From Panacagrimonas sp963975245 (GTDB lineage: Bacteria > Pseudomonadota > Gammaproteobacteria > Nevskiales > Nevskiaceae), in assembly GCA_963975245.1 (NCBI GenBank), contig CAXBFJ010000003.1, positions 310,001 through 374,000 on the forward strand: DNA of 64,000 bases, in the 5' to 3' direction. Below, in pieces: positions 41,585-50,835 of the stretch (position 1 is the stretch's first letter; each line of letters starts with the position of its first letter). Below the pieces are notes generated by a model. It worked only from the letters and a program-made list of their open reading frames with translations, had not been told where the DNA came from and ran no database searches. The position numbers and the translations under genes are program-made.

Positions 41585-43384
41585 TCAGAAAACGGACTCG
41601 TCCAGGGCCATCAATGTGTCACCACCCGCCCGCACCTGCGCCAACAAGGCGGCGGTCTCTGGATAGAGCTTGGCGAAGTAGAACCGCGCCGTATCGAGCT
41701 TGGCCTTGTAGAAGCCGTCGGATGCGGTTGCCGCATCCTGACTTTTCTTCAAAGCAACACCCGCGGCATAGGCCCAGGAGAAAGAAAACACCATGTGACC
41801 GACCAGCCGCAGATAGGGCACGGCAGCGGCGCCCACTTCATCCGGGTTCTTCATCGCCTTCTGGCCCACTTCCATGGTCACCTTCTGTACCTCTGCCGCC
41901 AGCGCTGCCAGAGGGTCAGTGAATTCCTTCATCGCGGGATTCTCGGCGTGCAACTGCACCAGATCAGAAATGATCTTGCCGAACTTCATGAGCTTGGCAC
42001 CCATGTCACCCAGAACCTTGCGCCCCAGCAGATCCAGCGCCTGAATGGTGTTGGTTCCTTCGTAGATCATGTTGATGCGGGCATCGCGCACATGCTGCTC
42101 GAGACCCCATTCCGTGATGTATCCATGACCGCCCAGAACCTGCATGGCCAGTGTGGTGGATTCGTAGCCGTTATCGGTGATAAAGCCTTTCACCACTGGC
42201 GTCAGCAGAGCGACCAGGTCTGCATTTTCCTTGCGTACTTTCTCGTCCGGATGCTTGTGCTCGCGATCAATTGCCAGGCCCGCCCAGTAGGTGAAGGTGC
42301 GCGCAGCTTCCACATAGGCCTTCTGCGTCAGCAGCATCCGGCGCACATCTGGATGCACGATGATGGGATCGGCGACCTTGTCCTTTGCCTTCGCACCTGA
42401 GAGCGAGCGCGCCTGCAGACGCTCCTTGGCGTAGGCCAGCGAGTTCTGGTATGCCACCTCAGCCAGCCCCAGGGACTGCATGCCGACACCCAGCCTTGCG
42501 CTGTTCATCATCACGAACATGGCATTCAGGCCCTTGTTGGGCGCACCGACCAGCCAGCCCGTTGCACCATCGAAGTTCATCACACAGGTGGCATTGCCAT
42601 GGATGCCCATCTTGTGTTCGATAGACCCACACTTGAACGCATTGCGTTCACCGCACGCGCCATTCGCGTCGGGAATGAACTTGGGCACGATAAACAGCGA
42701 TATGCCTTTGGTGCCGGCTGGCGCATCAGGCAAGCGCGCCAGCACCAGGTGCACGATGTTCTCAGCCATGTCGTGCTCACCCGCAGAAATGAAGATCTTG
42801 GTGCCGGTAACCGAGTAAGAACCATCTGCATTGGGTTCGGCCTTGGTCTTGAGAATGCCAAGGTCGGTGCCCGCGTGGGATTCGGTCAGGCACATGGTGC
42901 CCGTCCATTCACCCGAAACCAGCTTGGGCAGGTAGACCTGTTTCTGCTCAGGCGTACCAAAAGCCTGCAGGGCGTTATAAGCGCCGTGGCTCAGGCCGGG
43001 ATACATGGTCCACGCCTGGTTCGCGGAGTTCATCATTTCCATGAACGCACTGTGGATGACGTGCGGAAGACCCTGGCCACCAAATTCCGGGTCCATGCCG
43101 AGAGCGCCCCAGCCGGCTTCAACAAACTGCTCGTAGGCTTCGCGGAATCCGGTGGGCGTGGTGACGACGCCGTCACCCTGATACGTGCACCCTTCTCGAT
43201 CACCCACCTGATTGAGAGGAAAAATGACTTCCGCGCAGAATTTTCCGCCTTCTTCCAGAATGGAATCGATGGTGTCGCGGTCTACGTCCTCGTATGCGGG
43301 AATGTTCTTGAGCGCACCTTGAACATCCAGCAACTCATGAAGGACAAACTGCATGTCTCGCAAAGGGGGGGTGTAAGTTGGCAT
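41585..43384 (-). CDS. Acyl-CoA dehydrogenase (FadE/DmdC-type)
   Basis: A 599-aa FAD enzyme that introduces the alpha-beta double bond in acyl-CoA. Length and the C-terminal extension (about 450-599) match the DmdC/FadE5-like subgroup rather than the short-chain 380-aa type. Motifs include GWGALGMDPEFGGQGLPHVI, the FAD-binding MCLTESHAGTDLG, TKIFISAGEHDM, and catalytic-Glu region MIYEGTNTIQALDLLGRKVL. It is a monocistronic unit with a strong terminator. The 217-bp region upstream has a palindrome at 43429-43438. Confidence 0.94.
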   Translation of the reverse strand: MPTYTPPLRDMQFVLHELLDVQGALKNIPAYEDVDRDTIDSILEEGGKFCAEVIFPLNQVGDREGCTYQGDGVVTTPTGFREAYEQFVEAGWGALGMDPEFGGQGLPHVIHSAFMEMMNSANQAWTMYPGLSHGAYNALQAFGTPEQKQVYLPKLVSGEWTGTMCLTESHAGTDLGILKTKAEPNADGSYSVTGTKIFISAGEHDMAENIVHLVLARLPDAPAGTKGISLFIVPKFIPDANGACGERNAFKCGSIEHKMGIHGNATCVMNFDGATGWLVGAPNKGLNAMFVMMNSARLGVGMQSLGLAEVAYQNSLAYAKERLQARSLSGAKAKDKVADPIIVHPDVRRMLLTQKAYVEAARTFTYWAGLAIDREHKHPDEKVRKENADLVALLTPVVKGFITDNGYESTTLAMQVLGGHGYITEWGLEQHVRDARINMIYEGTNTIQALDLLGRKVLGDMGAKLMKFGKIISDLVQLHAENPAMKEFTDPLAALAAEVQKVTMEVGQKAMKNPDEVGAAAVPYLRLVGHMVFSFSWAYAAGVALKKSQDAATASDGFYKAKLDTARFYFAKLYPETAALLAQVRAGGDTLMALDESVF

Positions 43385-43601
43385 CGATTAGAACTCCGGT
43401 ATGTACGCAACAATTATGACCGTACTCTAGCGTACGCTGCACTCTTGACCTTGGCCGCAGCGCCGATTCCATCCCGTTTCGCTGGTCAGCCCAGCCGTCC
43501 CGACCGCGTCGTGGGTCGCATCAGTGAATCGTAGAATTCGCTCCAGCGCGTCTACGAGCCGGGTCAATTTCGTAATGATGACTGACATGCATTGCAAAAC
43601 C
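43385..43601. promoter_or_regulatory. Divergent control region, acyl-CoA dehydrogenase / envelope cluster
   Basis: A gap between divergent starts. It holds the perfect palindrome AGCGTACGCT (43429-43438), with further GTACG/CGTAC half-sites at about 43403-43407 and 43421-43425, which together look like a possible regulator-binding array for the acyl-CoA dehydrogenase gene. No clear promoter hexamers were found for the plus-strand cluster. Confidence 0.4.
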
Positions 43602-44945
43602 ATGCCAATCAAACAGCAAACACCTCTGCGAACATTCTTTGCGGCACTCATCACTGCTGCGCTGATGGTGTCGCAGACCGCGCAGGCCACCGTCGAGATT
43701 ACTGGCCCTGCCCATTTCGGCGAGCCGCCTGCGCGGCCGCAGATGCTGGCCGATCCGCATCGGCCATCCGGTTCGCCAACATCCGCCGCCATCGAACGGA
43801 TTACGCAAGAAGATGGCCCGGGTGCCGGCCTGCAACTTGCCCAGAATGCGCTCTCTGGAAGCCAGCGCGCTTACGGCGAAAAAGACGCGCGCACCATCAT
43901 TCCGCGCCTGAACGTGGCAAACGCAATACAGCGCACCGGTCGCGACGCAGAATCGCTGATCGAGTATCGGAAGATCATTCAGATGATCGAAGCCGCCGGG
44001 GGGCCGCGTGATGCCCGACTCGTCGACGCCTGGAACGGCGTCGCATTTGCCCATCTCAATGCCGGGCAATTTTCGGGCGCGCAACTCGCCTACGAAGCGA
44101 GCCTGCAGCTGGGCAGGGTCAATCTTGGACTCAACAACCTTGCGCAGCTCGAAAAACTCCATGCCCTGGCTATCGCACAGCAGGCCAGCGGCGCTGGCGA
44201 TGACGCGCATGACACGCAAGTCAGGAGGCTGAAAGCGGGGGAACAAATCTTCGGCATGGATTCGCCCGGAACCGCAAACCTCTATGTTTCGGTCGGCCGA
44301 TGGTTTCGCATCAATGGTCGAGTTTCCAACGCCATTGCCCTGCACTCACTCGCGGTAGGCATTCTGGACAAGGACTCCGAGCACGAGCCTGAACTGACTG
44401 AGGCACTGATCGAGGTAGCCATCAGCGCCAGCAAGCGACCCTTGGAGTTTGACCAGACGCCCTTGCCCAGAAACGCACGCCCCCGAAGCGCACTTGAACG
44501 CGCCGAGGCTCTGGTCACAAAAGACAGTTCACTGGCCGCAGAAACACGCGCGGCAAAGCTCATTCGCATTGCAGACGTCCACATCTCTCAGAATCGAGCT
44601 TCCAGCGCCGTACCCATCTATCAGCAAGCCGCGAGCTTGCTTGCGTCCGTGGGCCAGGCTGCGCCCTACTCAGCTCCGGTCTTCATTGAGTTCGCACCGC
44701 CATTCGCTGAAGCGGTTCCGGGCAAAGGGGGCGACGTGGTTGCTGAGTTCACTGTCAGCGAGAAAGGGGCCGTTGAGCAAATGCAAATTCTGGAGCATCT
44801 TTCCATCCCCGTGGCCAACGCCACCATCCAGAATCTCAGGCGATCACTTAGGTCTGCCATTCTTCGCCCGCGCATCGTCAACGGTGTGCCCGTAGAAACG
44901 CGAAATGTTCGCTTCCGATTAGCGGTCCGGGGCGGTTCAGCTTGA
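43602..44945 (+). CDS. Secreted TPR-like protein with TonB-C-like domain
   Basis: First gene of the twelve-gene cluster. The 447-aa protein starts with a signal peptide (MPIKQQTPLRTFFAALITAA then LMVSQTAQA). The middle (about 60-340) is helical and TPR-like, with repeated ARTIIPRLNVANAIQRTGRD and AWNGVAFAHLNAGQFSGAQL patterns. The C-terminal about 90 residues (VVAEFTVSEKGAVEQMQILE, LRRSLRSAILRPRIVNGVPV) resemble the TonB C-terminal/TonB_C energy-transducer fold. It lacks a TonB-like membrane anchor, so it is probably periplasmic. ATG codons at 43575, 43578 and 43587 are other possible starts; none has a good ribosome site. Confidence 0.75.
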   Translation: MPIKQQTPLRTFFAALITAALMVSQTAQATVEITGPAHFGEPPARPQMLADPHRPSGSPTSAAIERITQEDGPGAGLQLAQNALSGSQRAYGEKDARTIIPRLNVANAIQRTGRDAESLIEYRKIIQMIEAAGGPRDARLVDAWNGVAFAHLNAGQFSGAQLAYEASLQLGRVNLGLNNLAQLEKLHALAIAQQASGAGDDAHDTQVRRLKAGEQIFGMDSPGTANLYVSVGRWFRINGRVSNAIALHSLAVGILDKDSEHEPELTEALIEVAISASKRPLEFDQTPLPRNARPRSALERAEALVTKDSSLAAETRAAKLIRIADVHISQNRASSAVPIYQQAASLLASVGQAAPYSAPVFIEFAPPFAEAVPGKGGDVVAEFTVSEKGAVEQMQILEHLSIPVANATIQNLRRSLRSAILRPRIVNGVPVETRNVRFRLAVRGGSA

Positions 44946-45033
44946 TATGACACTGTTCCGAAACTCCACGCGCGACATTCAGTCTTATCCACTGGCAAAG
45001 ACTGAAGCCCTCATACCCGGAGCCGGGAAATAC

Positions 45034-45801
45034 ATGAAATCGATTGTCTGCAAATGGGTATCCCTGAGCATCGCCGCCATCGCGCTCACCGCCTGCGCGA
45101 CGCCGTCATCTGGCCCATCCAATCCTGCACCTTCGCCTCCACCCGCGGGCAGCCCTGCCCCACCGACACCGCCATCAACGCCATCGACCCAACCGTCGGG
45201 CAAATCATCTCAATCCGATCCCTCGGGCGAGACTCAAGGTGAAGAGACTGCAAGCACAGAATCTGACGGCCAAAAATCCTCCGAGGCATCGGCTGGCAAG
45301 GAAGCCGCACAGGACGCCAAGACCGCAGACACAGCCGGAGATTCTTCTGCAGCACCAGAAGGCGCAGAGCAAGTGGGTAATGGCGCGATGACACAAGAGG
45401 AACTCGAAGAGGCCTGGGACCAGGAGTTCGACGTCGCACTCGGTGACTTTGACAAGCGACTCGCTAAAGAGCGCATCGAAATTGAAGAACAGCAGATCGA
45501 AGGCTCGGATACCGGCGGTGCGGGAGATGGCGATGGCTTCGGCGGCGGCAGCGGCATGGCCGGCGAGGTACCTCCGGAAATTGAAGGCGAACAGAGCGTC
45601 TCTTCAATCGACGGCCAAGGCGGTCGCGGCGCGCCCAACACCGTGGCACGCAAGTTTCCAGCCCCGGATGATGTCCCCAGTGGCAAGAACGACGATGTCG
45701 TTGCGCGTCAGCTGCGTGAGGCGGCTGAAACGGAACCGGATCCCGAACTCAGAGCCAAGCTCTGGGACGAGTACCGCAAGTACAAATCAAAGGGCTCCTG
45801 A
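45034..45801 (+). CDS. Lipoprotein with Pro/Ser-rich linker
   Basis: A 255-aa lipoprotein: signal peptide ending in lipobox LTAC (Cys20). It has a long low-complexity Pro/Ser/Glu-rich segment (about 22-105), an acidic helix (about 115-160; QEELEEAWDQEFDVALGDFD), a Gly-rich stretch (about 167-180) and a C-terminal charged helix (ARQLREAAETEPDPELRAKL). I recognise no family. The ATG at 45034 is chosen for the signal peptide; the frame is open back to 44947. The flexible linker suggests it spans periplasm or wall to reach a partner of the same cluster. Confidence 0.8.
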   Translation: MKSIVCKWVSLSIAAIALTACATPSSGPSNPAPSPPPAGSPAPPTPPSTPSTQPSGKSSQSDPSGETQGEETASTESDGQKSSEASAGKEAAQDAKTADTAGDSSAAPEGAEQVGNGAMTQEELEEAWDQEFDVALGDFDKRLAKERIEIEEQQIEGSDTGGAGDGDGFGGGSGMAGEVPPEIEGEQSVSSIDGQGGRGAPNTVARKFPAPDDVPSGKNDDVVARQLREAAETEPDPELRAKLWDEYRKYKSKGS

Positions 45802-45803
45802 AT

Positions 45804-46997
45804 ATGTCGATCATACCTAGAGGTTTGCACCTGCTTGCCCTGATACCTGCCCTGCTGCTCGCCAGCGCCTGCGTATCCAAACAGGTCAAACGCGTCAACG
45901 AGGTCCAGGCTCAACAGGCGAAGACCGAACTGCCAACAGAGCAGGTGCTCAGCGTCGTTGTCACTCAGTTCGACCCGGGCATTCCCGAAACCATCAAGGA
46001 ACAACAGAAAGAACGAATCTATCCGGAAGTGCGCAAGGCCGAGGCCAATTTCATTCCGCAAGTCCTGCGCAGCACGCTGGACAACACCGGTTACTGGGGC
46101 ACGGTACGTGTTCTGCCCAAGGCCACCGCTTCCACGATGATCGAAGTCGGCGGAAAAATACTTCATTCGGATGGCGAAACCCTGCGTGTGCGCGTCTATG
46201 CCACGGATGCAACGGGTCGCAAATGGCTCGATAAGGAATATGAAGAAGTGGCGGCGGAACTTTCCTACACGGAGAAGACCATCAGCGCGCTCGATCCTTT
46301 CCAGGATCTGTACAACAACATTGCCAACGATCTGCTTGCACAACGCAACAAGCTCACCGCCGAACAGATGCTGGAACTCAAACGAGTGAGCAAGCTCAAA
46401 TTTGCAGCAGACCTGGCGCCGGCCCGGTTTGAAGGCTATCTACAAAGCGATTCATCAGGGCGTCTGTCAATCAAGCGGCTGCCACCGGAATCCGACCCCA
46501 TCGTCCAGCGCATTGAAGACGTCCGCCTGCGCGACGATTTGCTCGTAGACACCCTGGATGCGCATTACTCAGCGTTCCAGCAGAACATGCGGCCGGCCTA
46601 TCAGGAATGGCGGCGCGCCAACTACAGCGAAGTCATTGCTCTGCGCGAACTCGAACAACAGGCTTTGGGCCGCAAAATTGCCGGAGCGGCAGCTGTGGTG
46701 GGCGGCGTTTATGCCGTCGCAACAGCGGAAAGCGCGGGCACTGCAGCAGCGGGATCGGTTGGGATCATCGGAGGCGTGGGGCTGATTACCAGCGGCCTGC
46801 ACAAGGGCAAGGAAGCGGAACTGCACGCCGAGTCACTTCGAGAGCTGAACAGTTCTATCAGCGACGATGTTGCACCGCGCGTCGTCAAGCTCGACGAAAA
46901 GACCATCACCCTTTCCGGCTCAGCCGAGGAGCAGTACGCCCAGTGGCGACAACTGCTTCAGCAGCGTTACGCCGCAGAAACCGGCGCCACTCCCTGA
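45804..46997 (+). CDS. Large lipoprotein of the VWA/TolQ cluster
   Basis: A 397-aa lipoprotein with lipobox SAC (MSIIPRGLHLLALIPALLLA then SACVS). Residues about 45-200 form a mixed domain (VLSVVVTQFDPGIPETIKEQ, GYWGTVRVLPKATASTMIEV) reminiscent of outer-membrane assembly or curli-type lipoproteins, but no family is certain. A Gly/Ala-rich hydrophobic segment (about 292-332; GAAAVVGGVYAVATAESAGT) near the C-terminus could insert in a membrane. It starts 2 bp after the previous stop. Confidence 0.8.
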   Translation: MSIIPRGLHLLALIPALLLASACVSKQVKRVNEVQAQQAKTELPTEQVLSVVVTQFDPGIPETIKEQQKERIYPEVRKAEANFIPQVLRSTLDNTGYWGTVRVLPKATASTMIEVGGKILHSDGETLRVRVYATDATGRKWLDKEYEEVAAELSYTEKTISALDPFQDLYNNIANDLLAQRNKLTAEQMLELKRVSKLKFAADLAPARFEGYLQSDSSGRLSIKRLPPESDPIVQRIEDVRLRDDLLVDTLDAHYSAFQQNMRPAYQEWRRANYSEVIALRELEQQALGRKIAGAAAVVGGVYAVATAESAGTAAAGSVGIIGGVGLITSGLHKGKEAELHAESLRELNSSISDDVAPRVVKLDEKTITLSGSAEEQYAQWRQLLQQRYAAETGATP

Positions 46998-47012
46998 TGA
47001 GCATGACGATCC

Positions 47013-48548
47013 ATGTCCGAGGCTGAGTCGCAGCCCGAATTTGAACGCATCCGCCCTCAGACGCCTTCGTCACGGCAAGATGGCGAAGCCGGCACGTCAT
47101 CGCAGCCGGCACACGCTGACGGCATCAGCGCAGGCAAGCTGCTCGGTGGAGTGGCGCTGTTGTTGCTGCTTGGCGCCAGCGCAATTATCGGACTGCCCAA
47201 GCTGCTCAACAGCACGCCCGCTTCTGCCCCACCCTCCACAGCGCCTGACAAGATTGAGACCGCCCTCGCAGACGCTGCGCCAACGGAGACCCAAACAAAA
47301 CCTCCAGTTTGGGAGAACCCCGAACTGCTTCGTGCACGCGCCGCCGCCCAGGAACTGAAGCAGGCGTTTGAGACACTGGAAAAGAAACTCCGGGCGCACG
47401 GCGTTGAGCACTGGGGAGCGCGTGAATTGAGCGCGGCTCGACAAACCGCATTCACTGGGCAAGATTATTTTGACGCACAAAATTTTCCCGCCTCTCGCGA
47501 CAGCTACGCGCAGGCTGTAGAACAAGGCAGGCTGCTGCTTGATCAGGTTGATGTCCGGCTCAAGGCCGCCGTCGAAAACGCGCAGGCAGCTCTGGGCAAC
47601 GGCAACAAACAGGCCGCCATCGAGTCATTCGAACGCGCACTGGCGATCGACCCCGACAACACCGCGGCGAAGCGCGGTCTTGAGCGCGCAAACAAGCTGG
47701 AACAGGTGTTGGCAAAACTGGCGACTGCCCGGCGTCTGGAACAGATTGGCGATCAGAACGGAGCACTCTCGGCCTATCGTGCGGCGCTGGAATTAGACGC
47801 GGATTCACACGAGGCTCGTGAGAGCATCAAACGCATCGAATCATCGCGCCGCGAAGGCGAGTTTCAGCAGCTCATGGGCCAGGCGCTTTCCGCGCTGGAT
47901 CAGGGCAACCTGGATGCCGCCGCAAGCTATTTGGGCCAGGCAAGCAAAATCAAACCTTCAGACCATGGTCTGAGCCAGGCCCGCTCACGACTGGCAAGCG
48001 CGCGCGCTGAACGCAAGCTCGCCGCACTGCAGGATGAAGCCAACGCGCAGATCGCGTCTGAAAACTGGGCTGGCGCCTTGGCCACACTCGAATCTGCCCT
48101 GAAAGTCGACCCGACTATCGCCTTTGCGCGCCAGCATCTTTCTCAGGTTCGCCAAAGAGCAGAACTGGCAACGCAACTGCAAACAATGCTGAATCAGCCA
48201 ACACGCCTGCAGTCATCGGCGGTGCGCGCACAGGCTGCAAAACTGCTGGCCCAAGCCAGAGCGGTCCCGGATGCAGGCCCCCTGCTCACTCAGCAAATCT
48301 CAGCACTCGGTTCGGCCATCACCGCCGCGACTCGCCCAATTTCCGTGCGCCTGCAATCTGACAATCAAACCCTGGTGACGATCTACAAGGTTGGCAAGCA
48401 AGGCGCCTTTGCAGATCGCAGTATCGAGTTAGTCCCTGGCAAATACGTCGCTGTAGGAGAGCGGACAGGTTACCGTGACGTGCGTGTCGAGTTTGTTGTC
48501 AGCGCCGATACGCCACCCATAGATATTCGTTGCACGGAGCCCTTGTGA
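47013..48548 (+). CDS. Membrane-anchored TPR protein
   Basis: A 511-aa protein with a cytoplasmic N-terminus (about 1-40), one transmembrane helix (42-62) and an extracytoplasmic region of repeated helical hairpins consistent with TPRs, e.g. AQAALGNGNKQAAIESFERA, LAIDPDNTAAKRGLERANKL, GDQNGALSAYRAALELDADS and AGALATLESALKVDPTIAFA. The last about 90 residues (SVRLQSDNQTLVTIYKVGKQ, ELVPGKYVAVGERTGYRDVR) form a PEGA-like beta module. It overlaps the next gene as GTGA. It is probably a scaffold for protein contacts in the periplasm. Confidence 0.85.
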   Translation: MSEAESQPEFERIRPQTPSSRQDGEAGTSSQPAHADGISAGKLLGGVALLLLLGASAIIGLPKLLNSTPASAPPSTAPDKIETALADAAPTETQTKPPVWENPELLRARAAAQELKQAFETLEKKLRAHGVEHWGARELSAARQTAFTGQDYFDAQNFPASRDSYAQAVEQGRLLLDQVDVRLKAAVENAQAALGNGNKQAAIESFERALAIDPDNTAAKRGLERANKLEQVLAKLATARRLEQIGDQNGALSAYRAALELDADSHEARESIKRIESSRREGEFQQLMGQALSALDQGNLDAAASYLGQASKIKPSDHGLSQARSRLASARAERKLAALQDEANAQIASENWAGALATLESALKVDPTIAFARQHLSQVRQRAELATQLQTMLNQPTRLQSSAVRAQAAKLLAQARAVPDAGPLLTQQISALGSAITAATRPISVRLQSDNQTLVTIYKVGKQGAFADRSIELVPGKYVAVGERTGYRDVRVEFVVSADTPPIDIRCTEPL

Positions 48549-50599
48549 GCGGCCAGACAGATCCAGACCCGATCCGCATCGCGCCGGTGGCCTATTCCCC
48601 GCCCTCCGGACAAGCGCGTAGCAGCGCACGCAAGATTTCTCCGATGTACGGCGTGTACGCATTACTGGGCCTGCTCCTGCTGGTGGCGATTGGCCTGTTC
48701 GTAATTTCCAAAGCCGTACGGCTGGATATCGTCCCCTCACCAGATTCGGTCAAACTCAGCGGCGGTTTCGGCATCGCGGTGGGTGATGGCCACTTGCTGC
48801 TGCCAGGGCAATATCAACTCAAGGCGAGCAAACAGGGGTATCAGGATCTGTCCGAAACCTTTGAAGTGGGGCAAGACAAAGAACAGCGCTTCCGCTACGA
48901 GCTCACTCGCCTGCCTGGAAAGCTCACTGTCATCAGCGAACCGGCCGGCGCGGATCTGTTCGTGGACGACAACGGCCGCGGAACTACACCCTTGATTGAC
49001 CTTGAACTGGCGCCCGGAAAGCATCAGCTTCTGCTCAGAGCGCCTCGCTTTCAGGCCTATGAGGCAGAGATCGAAATTGAAGGCGGCGGCATTGTTCAAA
49101 CCTTCAAGGCCACTTTGAAACCCGGCTGGGCACCGGTATCGATTTCATCCAGGCCGGCTGGCGCGGATATCCTGATCGACGGCGAAGTTGCGGGGAAAAC
49201 GCCCGGAACATTAGAGGTCGGCGGCGGCGCACACGAGGTCCAACTGCAGCTGGAGGGTTATCGCAGTTGGCGCGACAACATCACGGTGCGCCCGGGCGAA
49301 GCGCTCAAGCTTCCGACGGTCCAACTGGCCAAAGCCAACGGCAATCTGCAGCTCACGAGCGCGCCATCCGGTGCAGCGATCAGCGTTGACGGGAATTATC
49401 GCGGGCAGACGCCGCTGGGGCTGACGCTGGCTCCCGGCAAGGAATACGAAATCAGTCTTTCAGCACCCGGGCACCGCCCCGCCACAAGGCGCGCGAAAGT
49501 CGCATCCGGCCTTGCAGAAGACCTTCACGTTCGCTTGGATCCCATTCTGGGGAGCGTACGTCTGGAGATTGAACCTGCCGATGCCAGGGTCACGGTGGAT
49601 GGCAAGGTATTGGCTGGCGGCACCCGGCAACTGCAACTGACCACCACCGAACACACTTTCGAGATCAGCAAGAAGGGGTTTGTCACGCAAACGCTGAAGC
49701 TCACCCCGCGTCAGACGCTGGAGCAGAAACTCGAGGTCCGGCTCAAGGGCAGCGGCGCACAGGCCATCGCCGATTTGCCGCGCAGCGTGCGCAGCAAGAG
49801 CGGCTTGAAGATGGTGTTGATCAAGCCCGGTGCATTCACCATGGGCAGCCAGCGCGGCACGCAGGGACGTCAGTCCAATGAGCCGCAACGCAAAATCAGG
49901 CTGACCAAGGCCTTCTATCTTTCTTCAACAGAAATCACCAACGCCCAGTTCCGCCAATTCAGAAGCAAGCACTCCTCTGGCATTTCCGGGCGACAGACAC
50001 TGGATAACGAGCGTCAACCCGTGGTGCGGGTGTCGTGGAAAGACGCCGCTCTGTTCTGCAACTGGCTTTCCGAACAGGACAACCTGGCGCCGGCATATGA
50101 CGAGAGCAACAACATGAAGCTGGTCAGTGCCAATGCCCCCGGCTATCGCCTTCCAACCGAGGCGGAGTGGGAATGGGCAGCTCGTTTTGCCCACGGCGCA
50201 AACCTGCGCTACCCCTGGGGCAATGCCATGCCGCCGAGTGCCAAGTCGGGCAATTTCGCGGACCGCAGCGCCGAAGGAACCGTCGGCGCCACGCTCAGTG
50301 ATTACGATGACGGCTTCGTCGCCGCCAGTCCGGTCGCCAGCTTTGCCCCCAATCCCTTGGGCGTGTTCGACATGGGCGGCAATGTCGCCGAATGGACCCA
50401 TGACTGGTACACCGGCCTGCCCTCTCTTGGTGGTGCTGAGGAGACCGATCCCATGGGGCCCGACAGCGGCCGCGGACACGTCGTTCGTGGCTCGAGTTGG
50501 GCACACGGCGGGCTGATACAGCTACGTCTGGCCTACCGGGACTTCCATCAAGGCAGCCGCGAAGATCTCGGCTTTCGCGTGGCAAGGTACGCACAGTGA
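48545..50599 (+). CDS. PEGA-repeat protein with FGE/SUMF1-fold domain
   Basis: A 684-aa membrane protein: short cytoplasmic N-terminus, one transmembrane helix (about 35-55), about five beta-rich PEGA-type repeats (about 58-122, 125-193, 197-262, 267-332, 337-400; e.g. SEPAGADLFVDDNGRGTTPL) and a C-terminal formylglycine-generating-enzyme-like fold (about 421-684; GAFTMGSQ, YRLPTEAEWEWAARFAHG, GVFDMGGNVAEWTHDWY, VVRGSSWAHGG). The Cys residues that do catalysis in true FGEs near the RGGSW motif are absent, so it is probably a binding module, not an enzyme. GTG at 48545 has GGAG upstream and overlaps the previous stop. Confidence 0.9.
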   Translation: MSGQTDPDPIRIAPVAYSPPSGQARSSARKISPMYGVYALLGLLLLVAIGLFVISKAVRLDIVPSPDSVKLSGGFGIAVGDGHLLLPGQYQLKASKQGYQDLSETFEVGQDKEQRFRYELTRLPGKLTVISEPAGADLFVDDNGRGTTPLIDLELAPGKHQLLLRAPRFQAYEAEIEIEGGGIVQTFKATLKPGWAPVSISSRPAGADILIDGEVAGKTPGTLEVGGGAHEVQLQLEGYRSWRDNITVRPGEALKLPTVQLAKANGNLQLTSAPSGAAISVDGNYRGQTPLGLTLAPGKEYEISLSAPGHRPATRRAKVASGLAEDLHVRLDPILGSVRLEIEPADARVTVDGKVLAGGTRQLQLTTTEHTFEISKKGFVTQTLKLTPRQTLEQKLEVRLKGSGAQAIADLPRSVRSKSGLKMVLIKPGAFTMGSQRGTQGRQSNEPQRKIRLTKAFYLSSTEITNAQFRQFRSKHSSGISGRQTLDNERQPVVRVSWKDAALFCNWLSEQDNLAPAYDESNNMKLVSANAPGYRLPTEAEWEWAARFAHGANLRYPWGNAMPPSAKSGNFADRSAEGTVGATLSDYDDGFVAASPVASFAPNPLGVFDMGGNVAEWTHDWYTGLPSLGGAEETDPMGPDSGRGHVVRGSSWAHGGLIQLRLAYRDFHQGSREDLGFRVARYAQ

Positions 50600-50808
50600 A
50601 AATCCCAATAAGTCTTGCCTCAGCGCTGATGATCTCCAGCCTGGCATTGGCCCAGACCCACTCCGGTTCGGCTGATACGGCAACTGACGCAGGCACGCAA
50701 AGCGATGGAACTGAGCAGAATTCCGCACTATCCGGCGAACGCAGAGATTTCAGACCCACCGAAGAAGTTTCAGCAGATCAGGAAGTGGATTTCCCGGCTG
50801 ATATCTAA
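50596..50808 (+). CDS. Small secreted protein, 70 aa
   Basis: A GTG at 50596 overlaps the previous stop (GTGA) and opens a 70-residue protein with a good signal peptide (MKIPISLASALMISSLALAQ). The mature part, about 50 residues, is acidic, Ser/Thr/Asp-rich and without Cys, and looks unstructured. No family is recognised. Tight coupling on the 5' side and the signal peptide argue that it is real and a periplasmic part of the system. Confidence 0.7.
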   Translation: MKIPISLASALMISSLALAQTHSGSADTATDAGTQSDGTEQNSALSGERRDFRPTEEVSADQEVDFPADI

Positions 50809-50835
50809 ACTCCAGCATTCCAAGAACATCTGACC

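Noticed and set aside
49805..50599. Active formylglycine-generating enzyme
   Set aside because: The catalytic Cys region near the R-G-x-S-W motif lacks Cys, and no sulfatase gene is nearby.
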